A program made the translations under genes and the position numbers. Of a stretch of 64,000 bases of DNA, positions 7,991 to 17,190 are shown piece by piece. Numbering within the stretch: the stretch's first letter is position 1; every line of letters begins with the position of its first letter. The notes under the pieces are model-generated. The model worked only from the letters and a program-made list of their open reading frames with translations, was not told where the DNA came from and did no database searches. The stretch lies in contig NZ_JAPFFT010000002.1 of the NCBI RefSeq assembly GCF_026241105.1, positions 1-64,000 of the forward strand. The letters are read 5' to 3'. This DNA comes from Arthrobacter rhizophilus (GTDB lineage Bacteria > Actinomycetota > Actinomycetes > Actinomycetales > Micrococcaceae).

Positions 7991-9505
7991 ATGTCGCAAT
8001 ACGTCATCGCCATTGACCAGGGAACCACCAGCTCGCGCGCCATCGTTTTCGACCACTCGGGAAACATCGTTTCCTCCGGCCAGATGGAACACGAACAGAT
8101 CTTCCCCCAGGCCGGATGGGTGGAGCACAACCCGGTCGAAATCTGGGACAACACCCGTGAGGTCATTGGCTCGGCGCTCTCCAAAGCGAACCTGACCCGG
8201 CATGACATCGCCGCCGTCGGCATCACGAACCAGCGCGAAACCGCCGTCGTGTGGGATAAGAACACGGGCGAACCCATCTACAACGCGATCGTCTGGCAGG
8301 ACACGCGTACGCAGTCGATCGTGGACGAACTGGCCAAGGACGGTGGACCCGAGCGCTTCAAGCAGAAGGTCGGCCTGCCTTTGGCAACCTACTTCTCCGG
8401 GACCAAGATCAAGTGGATCCTGGACAACGTTGAAGGCGCGCGAGCCAAGGCTGAAGCCGGGGACCTCATCTTCGGCAACACCGACTGCTGGGTCCTGTGG
8501 AACCTGACCGGCGGCGTCGACGGCGGCGTGCACGCCACGGACGTCACCAACGCCTCGCGCACCATGTTCATGGACCTCGACACCTTGCAATGGGACCAGG
8601 ACATTCTGGACGCGTTCGGCGTGCCGGCATCGATGATGCCTGCCATCAAGTCCTCTTCCGAGGTCTACGGCACCGTGCACACGTCCCAACTGCTGCGCGA
8701 GGTGCCCGTCGCGGGCATCCTCGGTGACCAACAAGCGGCAACCTTTGGCCAGGCGGCGTTCCAGGCCGGCGAAGCCAAGAACACCTACGGCACCGGCTGC
8801 TTCCTGATCTTCAACACGGGCGAGGAGATCGTCCACTCGAAGAACGGCCTCCTGACCACATTGGGCTACAAGCTGGGCGATGCCAAACCGCACTACGCGT
8901 TGGAAGGTTCCATCGCCGTCACGGGTTCGCTGATCCAGTGGCTGCGCGACAACCTTGGCATGATCAGCTCAGCTCCCGAGGTGGAGACGCTTGCGGCCGG
9001 CGTCGAGGACAACGGCGGCGTGTACATTGTTCCGGCGTTCTCCGGCCTGTTCGCCCCGTACTGGCGCGCCGACGCCCGCGGAGCCATCGTGGGACTGACC
9101 CGTTTCGCCAACAAGGGCCATATCGCCCGCGCAGCGTTGGAGGCTACTGCGTTCCAGACCCGCGAAGTGCTCGACGCCGTCAACGCGGACTCGGGCGTTC
9201 CACTGACCGAGTTGAAGGTCGACGGCGGTATGGTCGCCAATGAGGCGCTCATGCAGTTCCAGGCGGACATCCTGGGCGTCCCCGTGGTCCGTCCGAAAGT
9301 CGTGGAAACCACGGCCCTGGGTGCGGCGTACGCGGCCGGGCTCGCGGTCGGTTTCTGGAAGGACCTCGGCGAACTCAGCGCCAACTGGGGCGAGGACAAG
9401 CGCTGGGAGCCGCAGCTTCCGGCCGAAGAGCAGGAGCGGCAGATGCGCCTGTGGAAGAAGGCTGTCACGAAGTCCATGGATTGGGTAGACGAGGACGTTA
9501 AGTAA
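7991..9505 (+). CDS. glpK: Glycerol kinase
   Basis: GlpK phosphorylates glycerol with ATP to sn-glycerol 3-phosphate. The 504-residue protein is a FGGY-family sugar kinase. The N-terminal phosphate loop reads [15 protein letters not shown], the glycerol-contact region contains [10 protein letters not shown] and [10 protein letters not shown], and the C-terminal ATPase half has [11 protein letters not shown] and [25 protein letters not shown] 7991 was preferred over upstream starts because AAGGACG precedes it and it gives the canonical N-terminus. It closes the glpD-glpF-glpK cluster. Confidence 0.96.
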   Translation: MSQYVIAIDQGTTSSRAIVFDHSGNIVSSGQMEHEQIFPQAGWVEHNPVEIWDNTREVIGSALSKANLTRHDIAAVGITNQRETAVVWDKNTGEPIYNAIVWQDTRTQSIVDELAKDGGPERFKQKVGLPLATYFSGTKIKWILDNVEGARAKAEAGDLIFGNTDCWVLWNLTGGVDGGVHATDVTNASRTMFMDLDTLQWDQDILDAFGVPASMMPAIKSSSEVYGTVHTSQLLREVPVAGILGDQQAATFGQAAFQAGEAKNTYGTGCFLIFNTGEEIVHSKNGLLTTLGYKLGDAKPHYALEGSIAVTGSLIQWLRDNLGMISSAPEVETLAAGVEDNGGVYIVPAFSGLFAPYWRADARGAIVGLTRFANKGHIARAALEATAFQTREVLDAVNADSGVPLTELKVDGGMVANEALMQFQADILGVPVVRPKVVETTALGAAYAAGLAVGFWKDLGELSANWGEDKRWEPQLPAEEQERQMRLWKKAVTKSMDWVDEDVK

Positions 9506-9506
9506 G

Positions 9507-9649
9507 TTCAACCGTCGGTTGAAGGAGGCCGCACTTGCCCCGCCCGTCCCCAGCTGCTCCCAACGCTCGCAAGCTCGCGTCGGGGCCCTCGCAGCTGTGG
9601 GCCCATCGCGGTGCCCACCACACCCGGGCGAAGTGCGGCCTCCCTCAAC
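9507..9649. repeat. Inverted-repeat element downstream of glpK
   Basis: Two 19-base arms pair with one mismatch: 9518-9536 (GTTGAAGGAGGCCGCACTT) and the reverse complement at 9631-9649, separated by 94 bases. The left arm also takes part in a shorter perfect hairpin, TTCAACC-GTC-GGTTGAA at 9507-9523, which excludes the long pairing. This could be a glpK terminator, a small non-autonomous repeat, or a switchable RNA structure. No coding potential was found inside it. Confidence 0.6.
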
Positions 9650-9716
9650 CTTCCCCTCCTTGCCGCGTCTGTTCCGTGTTTGCACACAACACATGACAAA
9701 GCGGTAAGGTGGCTTT

Positions 9717-9743
9717 ATGCGTGCGATCCTTCTGCTTAGCTAG
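9717..9743 (+). CDS. leuS leader peptide MRAILLLS
   Basis: ATG 9717 opens an eight-residue ORF, MRAILLLS, ending at TAG 9741-9743, with codons CTT CTG CTT for three consecutive leucines. AAGGTGG at 9706-9712 could serve as a ribosome binding site. If TAAGGT at 9705-9710 is instead the -10 box, the message would start at or next to the ATG and be leaderless. The peptide itself is unlikely to have a function beyond sensing leucyl-tRNA. Confidence 0.6.
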   Translation: MRAILLLS

Positions 9744-9788
9744 CCGCCCGGTAAACGTCGATTCTTAGACAACGCGAACCGAGCGGCC

Positions 9789-9812
9789 GCCCCTCCTTGC
9801 CGAGGGGCTTTT
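9789..9812 (+). terminator. Attenuator terminator before leuS
   Basis: GCCCCT (9789-9794) pairs with AGGGGC (9803-9808) across an eight-base loop and is followed directly by TTTT (9809-9812). It lies 46 bases downstream of the leader-peptide stop and 46 bases upstream of the leuS ATG, so it acts, if at all, on transcripts entering leuS. Confidence 0.65.
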
Positions 9813-9857
9813 GTGTGTCCGGGACCTTCCGGGGCCGGAGCAGGAGGCAAAACCGTC

Positions 9858-12410
9858 ATGGAAGAACAGAAGAGGGCAGCAGTGAGCGTTCAGCCGGAGA
9901 CAGAAACCGGAGCACAGTCAACAGTGGCAGGCGAGACGCCCGAGGAGGGTGTCTACAGCTTCGCCTCGATGGAGGCCAAGTGGCCGCAGGTCTGGGAAGA
10001 CCTAAAAGTCTTCACCCCTGTTGATGACGGATCCCGTGAGCGGCGCTATGTCCTGGACATGTTCCCCTACCCTTCAGGCGACCTCCACATGGGCCACGCC
10101 GAGGCTTTTGCCATGGGCGATGTGGTGGCACGCTACCTCCGGCAGAAGGGCTTCGACGTCCTGCACCCCATCGGCTGGGACTCCTTCGGCCTGCCGGCAG
10201 AAAACGCCGCCATCAAGCGCAATGCCCACCCCAGCGAGTGGACCTACGCCAACATCGACACGCAGGCTGCATCGTTCAAACGATACGCCATCTCTGCGGA
10301 CTGGTCCCGCCGGCTGCATACTTCGGACCCGGAGTACTACCGCTGGACACAGTGGCTGTTCAAGCGTTTCTACGAGCGCGGTCTGGCCTACCGTAAGGAT
10401 TCCCCGGTCAACTGGTGCCCGAAGGACTTGACCGTCCTGGCCAACGAACAAGTGGTCAACGGTGCTTGCGAACGCTGCGGAACCCCCGTGACCAAGAAGT
10501 CGCTCAACCAGTGGTATTTTAAGATCACTGAATACGCTGACCGCTTGCTGGATGACATGTCCGAGCTCCAGGGGCACTGGCCCGAGCGAGTGCTGGCGAT
10601 GCAGCGCAACTGGATAGGCCGCTCCGAGGGTGCACACGTGCGATTCGCCATCGAAGCCACGGACGGCCGCGCCGAGCGCGGGGTCACCGTCTTCACCACC
10701 CGCCCGGACACCCTGTATGGGGCAACGTTCTTCGTTGTCGCCGCAGACGCCCACCTGGCGCTGGACCTGGTCACACCCGAACACCACGACGCCCTCATGG
10801 CCTACCGCGAAAAGGTCAAGGCCTTGTCGGACATTGAGCGCCAGTCCACTGAGCGCGAGAAGACCGGTGTGTTCACCGGCCGCTACGCAATCAACCCCCT
10901 CAACGGCGAAAAGCTGCCGGTCTGGGCCGCTGACTACGTGCTTGCCGACTACGGCACGGGCGCCATCATGGCAGTCCCTGCCCACGACCAGCGCGACCTC
11001 GATTTCGCCCGGGCCTTTAACCTGCCGGTGCGTCCGGTGCTGAACACCGGTGGGGAAGATCCCGTGGAAACCGGCATTGCGACCGCCGGCGAAGGCACCC
11101 TGATGAACTCCGGCGAACTGGACGGTCTGTCCAAGGCCGAGGCCATCCCTGCAGCCATCGACATCCTGGAAAAGCTGGGCACGGGGGAGAAGTTCGTCAA
11201 CTTCCGCCTGCGAGACTGGCTCCTGAGCCGGCAGCGCTTCTGGGGTACTCCGATCCCCATCATCCACTGCGCGGAATGTGGCGAGGTGCCGGTACCGGAC
11301 GATCAGCTGCCTGTGACCCTGCCTGAAAACCTGCGCGGAGAAGCGCTGTCGCCGAGGGGCACGTCTCCTCTCGCTGCGGCACTGGAATGGGTCAACGTCG
11401 AGTGCCCGAACTGCGGACGGGCCGCCGAGCGCGACACGGACACCATGGACACGTTCGTTGACTCGTCCTGGTACTTCTTGCGCTTCGTCTCCCCGCATTA
11501 CACCGAGGGCCCTTTTGATCCGGCCAAGATCAACGCCTGGATGCCCGTCGGGCAATATGTCGGCGGCGTGGAGCACGCCATCCTGCACCTGCTTTACGCC
11601 CGCTTCTTCACCAAGGTCATCCACGACATGGGTTTGCTTGAAGCGGACGAGCCCTTCAGCGCCCTGCTCAACCAGGGACAGGTCCTCAACGGCGGCAAGG
11701 CCATGAGCAAGTCCCTCGGCAATGGCGTGGATCTTGGCGAGCAGCTGGACAAGTTCGGCGTCGACGCCGTTCGCCTGACCATGGTCTTCGCGTCGCCGCC
11801 CGAGGACGACGTCGACTGGGCCGACGTCTCGCCGTCGGGCTCGGCGAAGTTCCTCGCCCGTGCGTGGCGCCTTGGCAAGGACGTCGCGAGCGAACCGGGT
11901 GTCGATGTCTCCACCGGTGACCGCACCCTCCGCACCGTCACCCACCGGACCATCGCCGACGCCGCAGAGCTGTTGGACAACAACAAGTTCAACGTCGTGG
12001 TGGCCAAGCTGATGGAGCTGGTCAATGCGACCCGCAAGACCATCGATGCCGGTGCCGGTGGTGCAGATCCCGCGGTCCGTGAAGCCGCCGAGGCGGTAGC
12101 GATCATCCTGAGCCTCTTCGCGCCGTACACGGCCGAGGACCTGTGGAACCAGTTGGGCCACCCGGCCTCCGTGGCGAATGCTGGCTGGCCGTCCCATGAT
12201 GCCTCCCTTCTTGTCCAGGACACTGTGACGGCTGTCGTGCAGGTTCAAGGAAAGGTCCGCGACCGCCTCGAGGTGTCGCCTGACATCAGCGAAGACGCGC
12301 TTCGCGAGCTCGCCTTGGCGAGCGAAAACGTACAGCGGGCACTCGATGGCCGTGGCATCCGCACGGTGATCGTGCGCGCGCCTAAACTGGTCAACATCGT
12401 CCCGGCCTAG
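9858..12410 (+). CDS. leuS: Leucyl-tRNA synthetase
   Basis: LeuS charges tRNA-Leu with leucine and edits misacylated products in its CP1 domain. From ATG 9858 the protein has 850 residues; AGGAGG lies ten bases upstream. The class I signature is [12 protein letters not shown] (HIGH variant HMGH), and the KMSKS loop is GKAMSKSLG. The editing domain contains [16 protein letters not shown] and [12 protein letters not shown]. Zinc-binding cysteines are suggested by CERCGTPV and CAECGEVP. The C-terminal anticodon-binding and tail domains are complete. It is preceded by a leucine-codon leader and terminator. Confidence 0.97.
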   Translation: MEEQKRAAVSVQPETETGAQSTVAGETPEEGVYSFASMEAKWPQVWEDLKVFTPVDDGSRERRYVLDMFPYPSGDLHMGHAEAFAMGDVVARYLRQKGFDVLHPIGWDSFGLPAENAAIKRNAHPSEWTYANIDTQAASFKRYAISADWSRRLHTSDPEYYRWTQWLFKRFYERGLAYRKDSPVNWCPKDLTVLANEQVVNGACERCGTPVTKKSLNQWYFKITEYADRLLDDMSELQGHWPERVLAMQRNWIGRSEGAHVRFAIEATDGRAERGVTVFTTRPDTLYGATFFVVAADAHLALDLVTPEHHDALMAYREKVKALSDIERQSTEREKTGVFTGRYAINPLNGEKLPVWAADYVLADYGTGAIMAVPAHDQRDLDFARAFNLPVRPVLNTGGEDPVETGIATAGEGTLMNSGELDGLSKAEAIPAAIDILEKLGTGEKFVNFRLRDWLLSRQRFWGTPIPIIHCAECGEVPVPDDQLPVTLPENLRGEALSPRGTSPLAAALEWVNVECPNCGRAAERDTDTMDTFVDSSWYFLRFVSPHYTEGPFDPAKINAWMPVGQYVGGVEHAILHLLYARFFTKVIHDMGLLEADEPFSALLNQGQVLNGGKAMSKSLGNGVDLGEQLDKFGVDAVRLTMVFASPPEDDVDWADVSPSGSAKFLARAWRLGKDVASEPGVDVSTGDRTLRTVTHRTIADAAELLDNNKFNVVVAKLMELVNATRKTIDAGAGGADPAVREAAEAVAIILSLFAPYTAEDLWNQLGHPASVANAGWPSHDASLLVQDTVTAVVQVQGKVRDRLEVSPDISEDALRELALASENVQRALDGRGIRTVIVRAPKLVNIVPA

Positions 12411-12467
12411 CCGGGAATACGGCCGCCGGTGTTCGCCGGCGGCCGGCCAGCAGCCCAGGAGGCACCG

Positions 12468-13523
12468 TTGACGGACCGCGAACCACCCGCATGGTTGTGG
12501 CTCAAGGAACGTTTGGCCCGCCTGCGTCAGTCCACGACGCCGGGTCGCGCCGGAGCTGAACCGCCGCCTGCCGCCGTGCGGACCGCCGTCGTCACTGACT
12601 CGGCAGCCGCGCTGCCGGCCGAATGGGTCAAGGCGTTCGTTGCGGACGGGCGTCTCGCCGTCGTACCGATGCCTGTCATGGTGGGCGAAGAAATCTACGG
12701 CGAGGGCGAAGACGACATCACCGAGACACTGGCGCTGGCTTTAGCGGCCGGATCGTCGGTGAAGACTTCACGTCCTTCACCCGGGCAATTCGAACAGGCT
12801 TACCTCGCCGCGCAGTCTCGCGGCTTCGAGGCTGTCGTCTCCATCCATATTTCCGCCGAGTTGTCCGGCACCGTCGATGCCGCCCGGTTGGCTGCACAGC
12901 GGGTTGCAATCCCGGTGGAGGTCATTGACTCGCGCACCGTGGGAATGGCGCTAGGCATGGGTGTCCAGAGTGCTCTCGTTGCCGCAGCAGACGGCCGTTC
13001 GGCCACGGAAGTCCGTCGCTTTGCCGAGGAGCGATTGGACCACACCAAGGTCTATTTCTACGTGCCGAGCCTTGAGCAGCTAAGGCGCGGCGGACGAATC
13101 GGCACTGCTGCGTCCTTGCTCGGAACAATGCTGTCCATCAAACCGATCCTGTCGGTCGACGACGGCAAGATCGTGCCGCTTGAGAGGGTGCGTTCGGCGG
13201 CTAAGGCCGTCGCTCGGCTTGAAGAAATCGTTGCTGCGGATGTCAATTCCCGGCCTTCGGGACAATCCCGGCTGGCCGTGCACCATTTTGGAAACCTTGC
13301 AGAGGCCGAACGGCTGGCGTCGCGGCTGGGGGAGAACTGCTTGGGATGCCCGCCTGCACAGATCAGTGCCCTGCCTGCCGTTCTGGCAGCTCACGCAGGC
13401 CTCGGCGTTTTGGTGGTGGTCGTTGGGGAAAGCAGTACACCTGGCGTCGCGGCAGCCGGTTCCAGCGCGAGCAGTTCCGCGGCAGGCGAAGACCTCGCGA
13501 AGCCGTCCGCCGGCGGCGACTGA
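12468..13523 (+). CDS. DegV family protein (fatty-acid binding)
   Basis: The protein is about 351 residues from TTG 12468, which has AGGAGG upstream; the open frame begins at GTG 12429. After about 35 disordered residues comes the DegV fold: TAVVTDSAAALPAEW, the serine-rich fatty-acid contact region SVKTSRPSPGQFEQAY, HISAELSGTVDAA, and the second-lobe motif LEQLRRGGRIGTAASLLGTMLSIKPIL. DegV proteins bind a single fatty acid; in Firmicutes they act as FakB partners of a fatty-acid kinase, but no FakA gene is in this window. A low-complexity Ser/Ala tail ends the protein. It lies directly downstream of leuS. Confidence 0.88.
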   Translation: MTDREPPAWLWLKERLARLRQSTTPGRAGAEPPPAAVRTAVVTDSAAALPAEWVKAFVADGRLAVVPMPVMVGEEIYGEGEDDITETLALALAAGSSVKTSRPSPGQFEQAYLAAQSRGFEAVVSIHISAELSGTVDAARLAAQRVAIPVEVIDSRTVGMALGMGVQSALVAAADGRSATEVRRFAEERLDHTKVYFYVPSLEQLRRGGRIGTAASLLGTMLSIKPILSVDDGKIVPLERVRSAAKAVARLEEIVAADVNSRPSGQSRLAVHHFGNLAEAERLASRLGENCLGCPPAQISALPAVLAAHAGLGVLVVVVGESSTPGVAAAGSSASSSAAGEDLAKPSAGGD

Positions 13524-13625
13524 AAAGTACTGCCAACTCCGCGGACATGTCACGGCCGCGTTCGCCTTTCCCATGGTTGAGAAGATCCGAGCCAGGGCGC
13601 ACGGTATTTATGAACGGCGTGCCCG

Positions 13626-13844
13626 TCAGGCATACATGTAGGAGAGCTTCTCGTTGTGGATGAACCCCACAGTCTTCTGCGAGTGCACACCGCTCAGGAA
13701 CCGAAGAAAGTCCCGCTTGCTTCTCTCCGTCAGGCCGGGATCGACCTTTGGACCCGTCACCTTCTCGCGAAGGCGGCCACTCAGCTGGCCCCGCTCATTT
13801 TCGTACTCTTCGATGTAGCACTTCGTACTCTTGATCTGGCTCAC
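13626..13844 (-). CDS. Hypothetical small protein
   Basis: This 72-residue open frame starts at GTG 13844 with no strong ribosome binding site. It is polar at the N-terminus (KCYIEEYENERGQLSGRL) and basic in the middle, and it ends in KLSYMYA. I do not recognise a family. It could be a real small gene or the tail of a lost larger gene. It is the most protein-like frame in the surrounding debris. Confidence 0.25.
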   Translation of the reverse strand: MSQIKSTKCYIEEYENERGQLSGRLREKVTGPKVDPGLTERSKRDFLRFLSGVHSQKTVGFIHNEKLSYMYA

Positions 13845-14427
13845 GTTCGTTCTAACTGTGGTCGACCGTTCGACTTTATCGTGAGTGTCCGGACTTCTGG
13901 TCGACTATGTGACAGGGCGCAGCGTGGGCAGGCACGGCCCTGGTTACGGCTCCATGCCGGCGTCCCCCAGGATGTCCGAACATGTCTCTGCGGTTTGATC
14001 CATCAATTGGCGGGATCGACCCTCATCCCATTCCCACCCCGGGAGCTGCAGCCGTGTCACTGCGCTCCTCCTTGCTTGCTGAGCTATTCGGCGTTCTCGG
14101 GGCTAGCGCTGCGTGATCCCGGGTCATCACAAGGTCGTAAACGCAAAGCGGATGTGGAAGTAGTTGGTCAGCGTGCACGTCTCGGTACATGAAGCAATGT
14201 TGACGTGGCAGCAACCCCCCAACGTGCAAAGGCCAGCGGCGACCTCGTTGGGCAACGGCCGAAGATGCGTGCCGGTTTTCGCGTCACGGTAGGTACCGCA
14301 TGCCAACCTAATAGCGGAAGACCCACAGGGTTCATTGGGGGCAACCCGTGGGGAGCGGATCAAGGGGTGGATCGTCGGGAGACCACCTGAAGCAACGAGT
14401 ACGTGGCAGACAGGAAAGGAGAAGACA

Positions 14428-14906
14428 TTGAACAGCATCAAAACTATAGGTAACCGGATTGTCCGGGCCATGCGTGGAAACGTGCTTGTCCGGCAAGAGC
14501 CCAGGCGCATGAAGCACTGGCGGCCGCCCAGAATCCCCGCTCTTCTCTTGAGCTCGATCGTGGGCAGCCTCGGAGTGGTGCCTGCCCACGCTGAGCCTGC
14601 CAAGCGACTATCCTCCCGGCCACCGGTCCAACGACGCCATCGCGTAAGAACCGGGCAGCCGCGGCCGGCCCGGCGACTTCCCAACGCCGGTCGGGGTTGT
14701 CCCCTCGCTCGTTCCTGGCCCAGGCCGCGACCCATCTGAGCCTCGACTTTGTTGCCGAAGCCGCGAAACGCGACGGCGGATCCTTGGCACAGATGGCATT
14801 CACCGATTATCCGGACGCGGACGGCGGCCATCACGAGCTAGTATCGACAATCGGGGCGATCATCCTAGTAGGAATCGTTGAAAACGATATACGAGAAACT
14901 CAGTGA
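14428..14906 (+). pseudogene. Broken gene for a secreted protein
   Basis: TTG 14428 follows GGAAAGGAG and encodes a signal-peptide-like start (IPALLLSSIVGSLGVVPAHA). Shortly after the putative AHA cleavage site the reading becomes compositionally odd. A neighbouring frame carries more natural codons (SDYPPGHRSNDAIA, then a stop), and a third frame continues with FLAQAATHLSLDFVAEAAK to a stop at 14906. This pattern suggests a secreted or exported protein gene inactivated by at least two frameshifts. Its family is not recognised. Confidence 0.3.
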
Positions 14907-14960
14907 CAAAGATCGAATTCACGTATATGCTCCGATCAATTTCAATATTCAGGGGATTCG

Positions 14961-15470
14961 ATGAAGCATTCTTCGTTGCTGAAATTCACTTTTTGCTTAT
15001 TTTTCGTAGGCTTGATCACAACTTCTTGCGCGTCTGGCCCGGTCGGCAAAGCCGGCACAGCGGTACCCACTCCGCCTCCGATCAGTTCCGCAACTCCACA
15101 GGTATCCTGCGCGCCTTTTCTTCCGTCTGCTCCGTGCTCTCAATACGTCAGCATTTCGGGAACTTCGAATGGCGTCACTCTCCCGTGGGTAGCCGCTGGC
15201 GGGCTTACGGTGGAGCTGAATTCTGTGAATGGTGGACTGGAGTTCACCGCGAAAACTCCCTGCAATCCGATCAGCGGACCAGCAATGATCACAGGGAGCA
15301 CTCTCATTGTTGAAAAGCTGGCGCTCGGAGCGGTTGGATGCGTCGGCGACCCCGCTGAACAGGAAAAGTGGGTTGTACAGTTCCTGAAACAGCCTATTGA
15401 AATGGCCTTTAATCAGGACACTTTGACATGGAAGGACGGAACCGACACTCTCAAATTCAAAAGCAAGTAA
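14961..15470 (+). CDS. Small lipoprotein with META/HslJ-like domain
   Basis: The 169-residue protein starts at ATG 14961 after an AGGGG. It has a lipoprotein signal peptide with lipobox LITTSC (cysteine about residue 23), then a Pro/Thr/Ser linker. The C-terminal domain of about 100 residues resembles META/HslJ domains: TAKTPCNPISGPAMI, LGAVGCVGDPAEQEKW and a final DTLTWKDGTDTLKFK strand. The protein would be anchored on the outer face of the membrane. It is the only intact gene in the 13.5-16.2 kb patch and is less GC-rich than its neighbours, consistent with acquisition by transfer. Its specific role is unknown. Confidence 0.65.
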   Translation: MKHSSLLKFTFCLFFVGLITTSCASGPVGKAGTAVPTPPPISSATPQVSCAPFLPSAPCSQYVSISGTSNGVTLPWVAAGGLTVELNSVNGGLEFTAKTPCNPISGPAMITGSTLIVEKLALGAVGCVGDPAEQEKWVVQFLKQPIEMAFNQDTLTWKDGTDTLKFKSK

Positions 15471-15568
15471 CGACCACGCTGAGCGGATCAGCGTCCTAAT
15501 TGCTGACGCCCGCTATAGCCAACCTAGCAAAATTAGATATCGATGAACTAATCAAACCTGGGGGTAAA

Positions 15569-16143
15569 TTGAAGTTCTTATCGCTTGCTGTTCGCGCATC
15601 GGTGGCCATTTTGCTCGTCTCAACCGGAATCGGTGGTAATGCCGCGGTGGCGGCTACGACCTCGCCGGACAGCCCCTTCTGGGTCAAACGAGATCGATCG
15701 CTACGCCGAGGCTTACGGTTTCCGTGTGCTGGCCGTGAACCCTTGGTCGCTGGCCCCGCCCTAGGTGTCGAGTATGGTCCGGCGTCTGCCGGGTCTGCTG
15801 ATCCCGCACCAGCGAGGGCTGGGCAACAGCCCATGGATAACAAGCATACGAGTTCCGCTGGCTAAGTCGAGGGCAACTGGGACTACGTGGATAACTCCAA
15901 CGCGCTGTACCGATCCGCGTCATCGACCGCATGCTGCTGGCGAAGCTGCCTGAGACGGGGGAGAATACGACTGGCGTCGACGTAAGCCGCGAGGGCAGCG
16001 ACTGCACGGTGTTCAGTCCGGACATAGGCGACGTTCCGGCGGACCTGTACGAGCCAGATGTCGACCGCACCGATACTGCTCCGATCTCCGACCTGTTGCC
16101 GACGCGTCCCCGTGTGCAACTGATCCTCCACAAGGCCTCTTGA
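15569..16143 (+). pseudogene. Frameshifted gene remnant(s)
   Basis: TTG 15569 starts a signal-peptide-like segment (FLSLAVRASVAILLVSTGIG, then AAVAA) that stops making sense after about 15685. Beyond that, protein-like pieces with GC-rich third positions appear in alternating frames: NEIDRYAEAYGFRVLAVNPW, then MVRRLPGLLIPHQRGLGNS, then EGNWDYVDNSNALYR, then VIDRMLLAKLPETGEN continuing to a stop at 16143. At least three frame changes are needed to join them. The pieces may be one decayed gene or a join of two. No family was recognised. Confidence 0.45.
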
Positions 16144-16212
16144 TGGTGACCTTTTCCACATAGAGTCGATGCCGCCTGCCACGGCGGGGTGGGCAGTTCT
16201 AGGCTCGATCGT

Positions 16213-17172
16213 ATGCCACGCAGGAACGGTGCCGCCTCAGCCAACGACGCCGCGAATGCTGCGCGTCGACGGTTCACGGCCCGTCTTGGACCGCCCCTGG
16301 CTGGCGAGCATAGTGCTGAGCTGGGAGGCGCCGGACAGGTCGAACTTCAACGGGGCCACGACGGTAGGGACCCGTTACTGCCCTTACACCCGTTGCTTGA
16401 GGGCAACACTGGGACTTCCCCGTCCGGCTACTCTTCCGGTGAACCAGATTCCGGCGATTCAGGCGTCTCTGGCGAATCGTTGGCTCCTCCGCGGCTTCGT
16501 TGGCGCACGCCGAGGCGAGTGGCTGTCTTGCTGACCGTTCCATGCTTGCTGTTGCTGTTGTGGTTCGCCTGGCAGGCGTGGACGGCCCAGCCAACGGTCG
16601 AGCCCATGGTCCGCAGTTCGCTAGCTGGTGCAGCCCCACGCGTTGGTGGGAGCACCGCCCAGGATGACTCGCCCGAGTCGCGGCGCGGCCAGCTTACTGT
16701 CCACGTCGCCGGTGCCGTGAAGAACCCCGGAATCGTCACGTTGCCGGCCGGAGCACGAGTGTTTGATGCGATCGCCGCTGCCGGGGGCGCGGAGCCGGCC
16801 GCCGAACTGAACAGCCTCAACCTTGCGGCCGTAGTGCAGGACGCTGCAAAGATCCATGTTCCGCGGGCAGGGGATGCCGTTACCACCCCAGTGGCTGGAG
16901 CTGCCGGCGGGGCCGCGGGCGGAGGGGGTGGCGGGGGAACTTCGGGAAGCGGAAACTCGGGATCCGGAGCCTCTGCGGGAGGAAAGCTCAACCTCAACAC
17001 CGCGACGGCGGAGGAACTCGATGCCCTGCCAAAGGTTGGTCCGGTCCTGGCCAAGCGCATCGTGGAGTGGAGGCAGCAGCACGGTCCGTTTGCGGCGGTG
17101 GAAGATCTGGACGCCGTAGACGGCGTCGGCCCGAAGATGATGGAATCCCTGCTGCCCTTGGTGACGGTCTGA
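16213..17172 (+). CDS. comEA: Competence protein ComEA, DNA receptor with SLBB and HhH domains
   Basis: ComEA is a membrane-anchored DNA-binding protein that captures transforming DNA and hands it to the ComEC channel. The protein is about 319 residues from ATG 16213; GTG 16189 is also open. A transmembrane segment (VAVLLTVPCLLLLLWFAW) lies near residue 105, followed by an SLBB domain with VHVAGAVKNPGIVTLPAG. A Gly/Ser linker leads to the C-terminal helix-hairpin-helix pair, LNLNTATAEELDALPKVG and VEDLDAVDGVGPKMMESL. It is intact, unlike its partner comEC, which starts 18 bases later. Confidence 0.92.
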   Translation: MPRRNGAASANDAANAARRRFTARLGPPLAGEHSAELGGAGQVELQRGHDGRDPLLPLHPLLEGNTGTSPSGYSSGEPDSGDSGVSGESLAPPRLRWRTPRRVAVLLTVPCLLLLLWFAWQAWTAQPTVEPMVRSSLAGAAPRVGGSTAQDDSPESRRGQLTVHVAGAVKNPGIVTLPAGARVFDAIAAAGGAEPAAELNSLNLAAVVQDAAKIHVPRAGDAVTTPVAGAAGGAAGGGGGGGTSGSGNSGSGASAGGKLNLNTATAEELDALPKVGPVLAKRIVEWRQQHGPFAAVEDLDAVDGVGPKMMESLLPLVTV

Positions 17173-17190
17173 CATGGCCGACGATCGGGT

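Larger units (their letters stand above)
9680..9812 (+). promoter_or_regulatory. leuS attenuator leader
   Basis: Upstream of leuS lie a candidate promoter (TTGCAC 9680-9685, TAAGGT 9705-9710, 19-base spacing), an eight-codon leader ORF with three leucine codons in a row, a GCCGC/GCGGC pairing possibility (9744-9748 with 9783-9787), and a terminator-like hairpin with a T-run at 9789-9812. The arrangement matches ribosome-mediated transcription attenuation: stalling at leucine codons when charged leucyl-tRNA is scarce would favour read-through into leuS. The mechanism is inferred. Confidence 0.6.
13524..14960. other. Gap of about 1.4 kb with only gene debris
   Basis: No full-length gene can be supported here. 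The open frames on both strands are short, mutually overlapping and lack family motifs. A 72-residue minus-strand frame and a broken secreted-protein frame are listed separately. From about 14880 the DNA becomes visibly richer in A and T than the flanking genes, which suggests imported sequence. The interval separates degV from comEA. Confidence 0.5.

Noticed and set aside
9660..9857. T-box riboswitch upstream of leuS
   Set aside because: I could not find the T-box AGGGUGG-type core or a specifier stem; the leucine-codon leader ORF explains the region better.
10074..12248. 724-codon open frame on the minus strand
   Set aside because: It is antisense to leuS, shows no family motifs and is rich in His, Val and Gly from GC-rich reverse codons.
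14127..14834. 235-codon minus-strand frame in the degV-comEA gap
   Set aside because: Cys- and Arg-rich sequence without motif or ribosome binding site; it overlaps a more plausible signal-peptide frame on the other strand.
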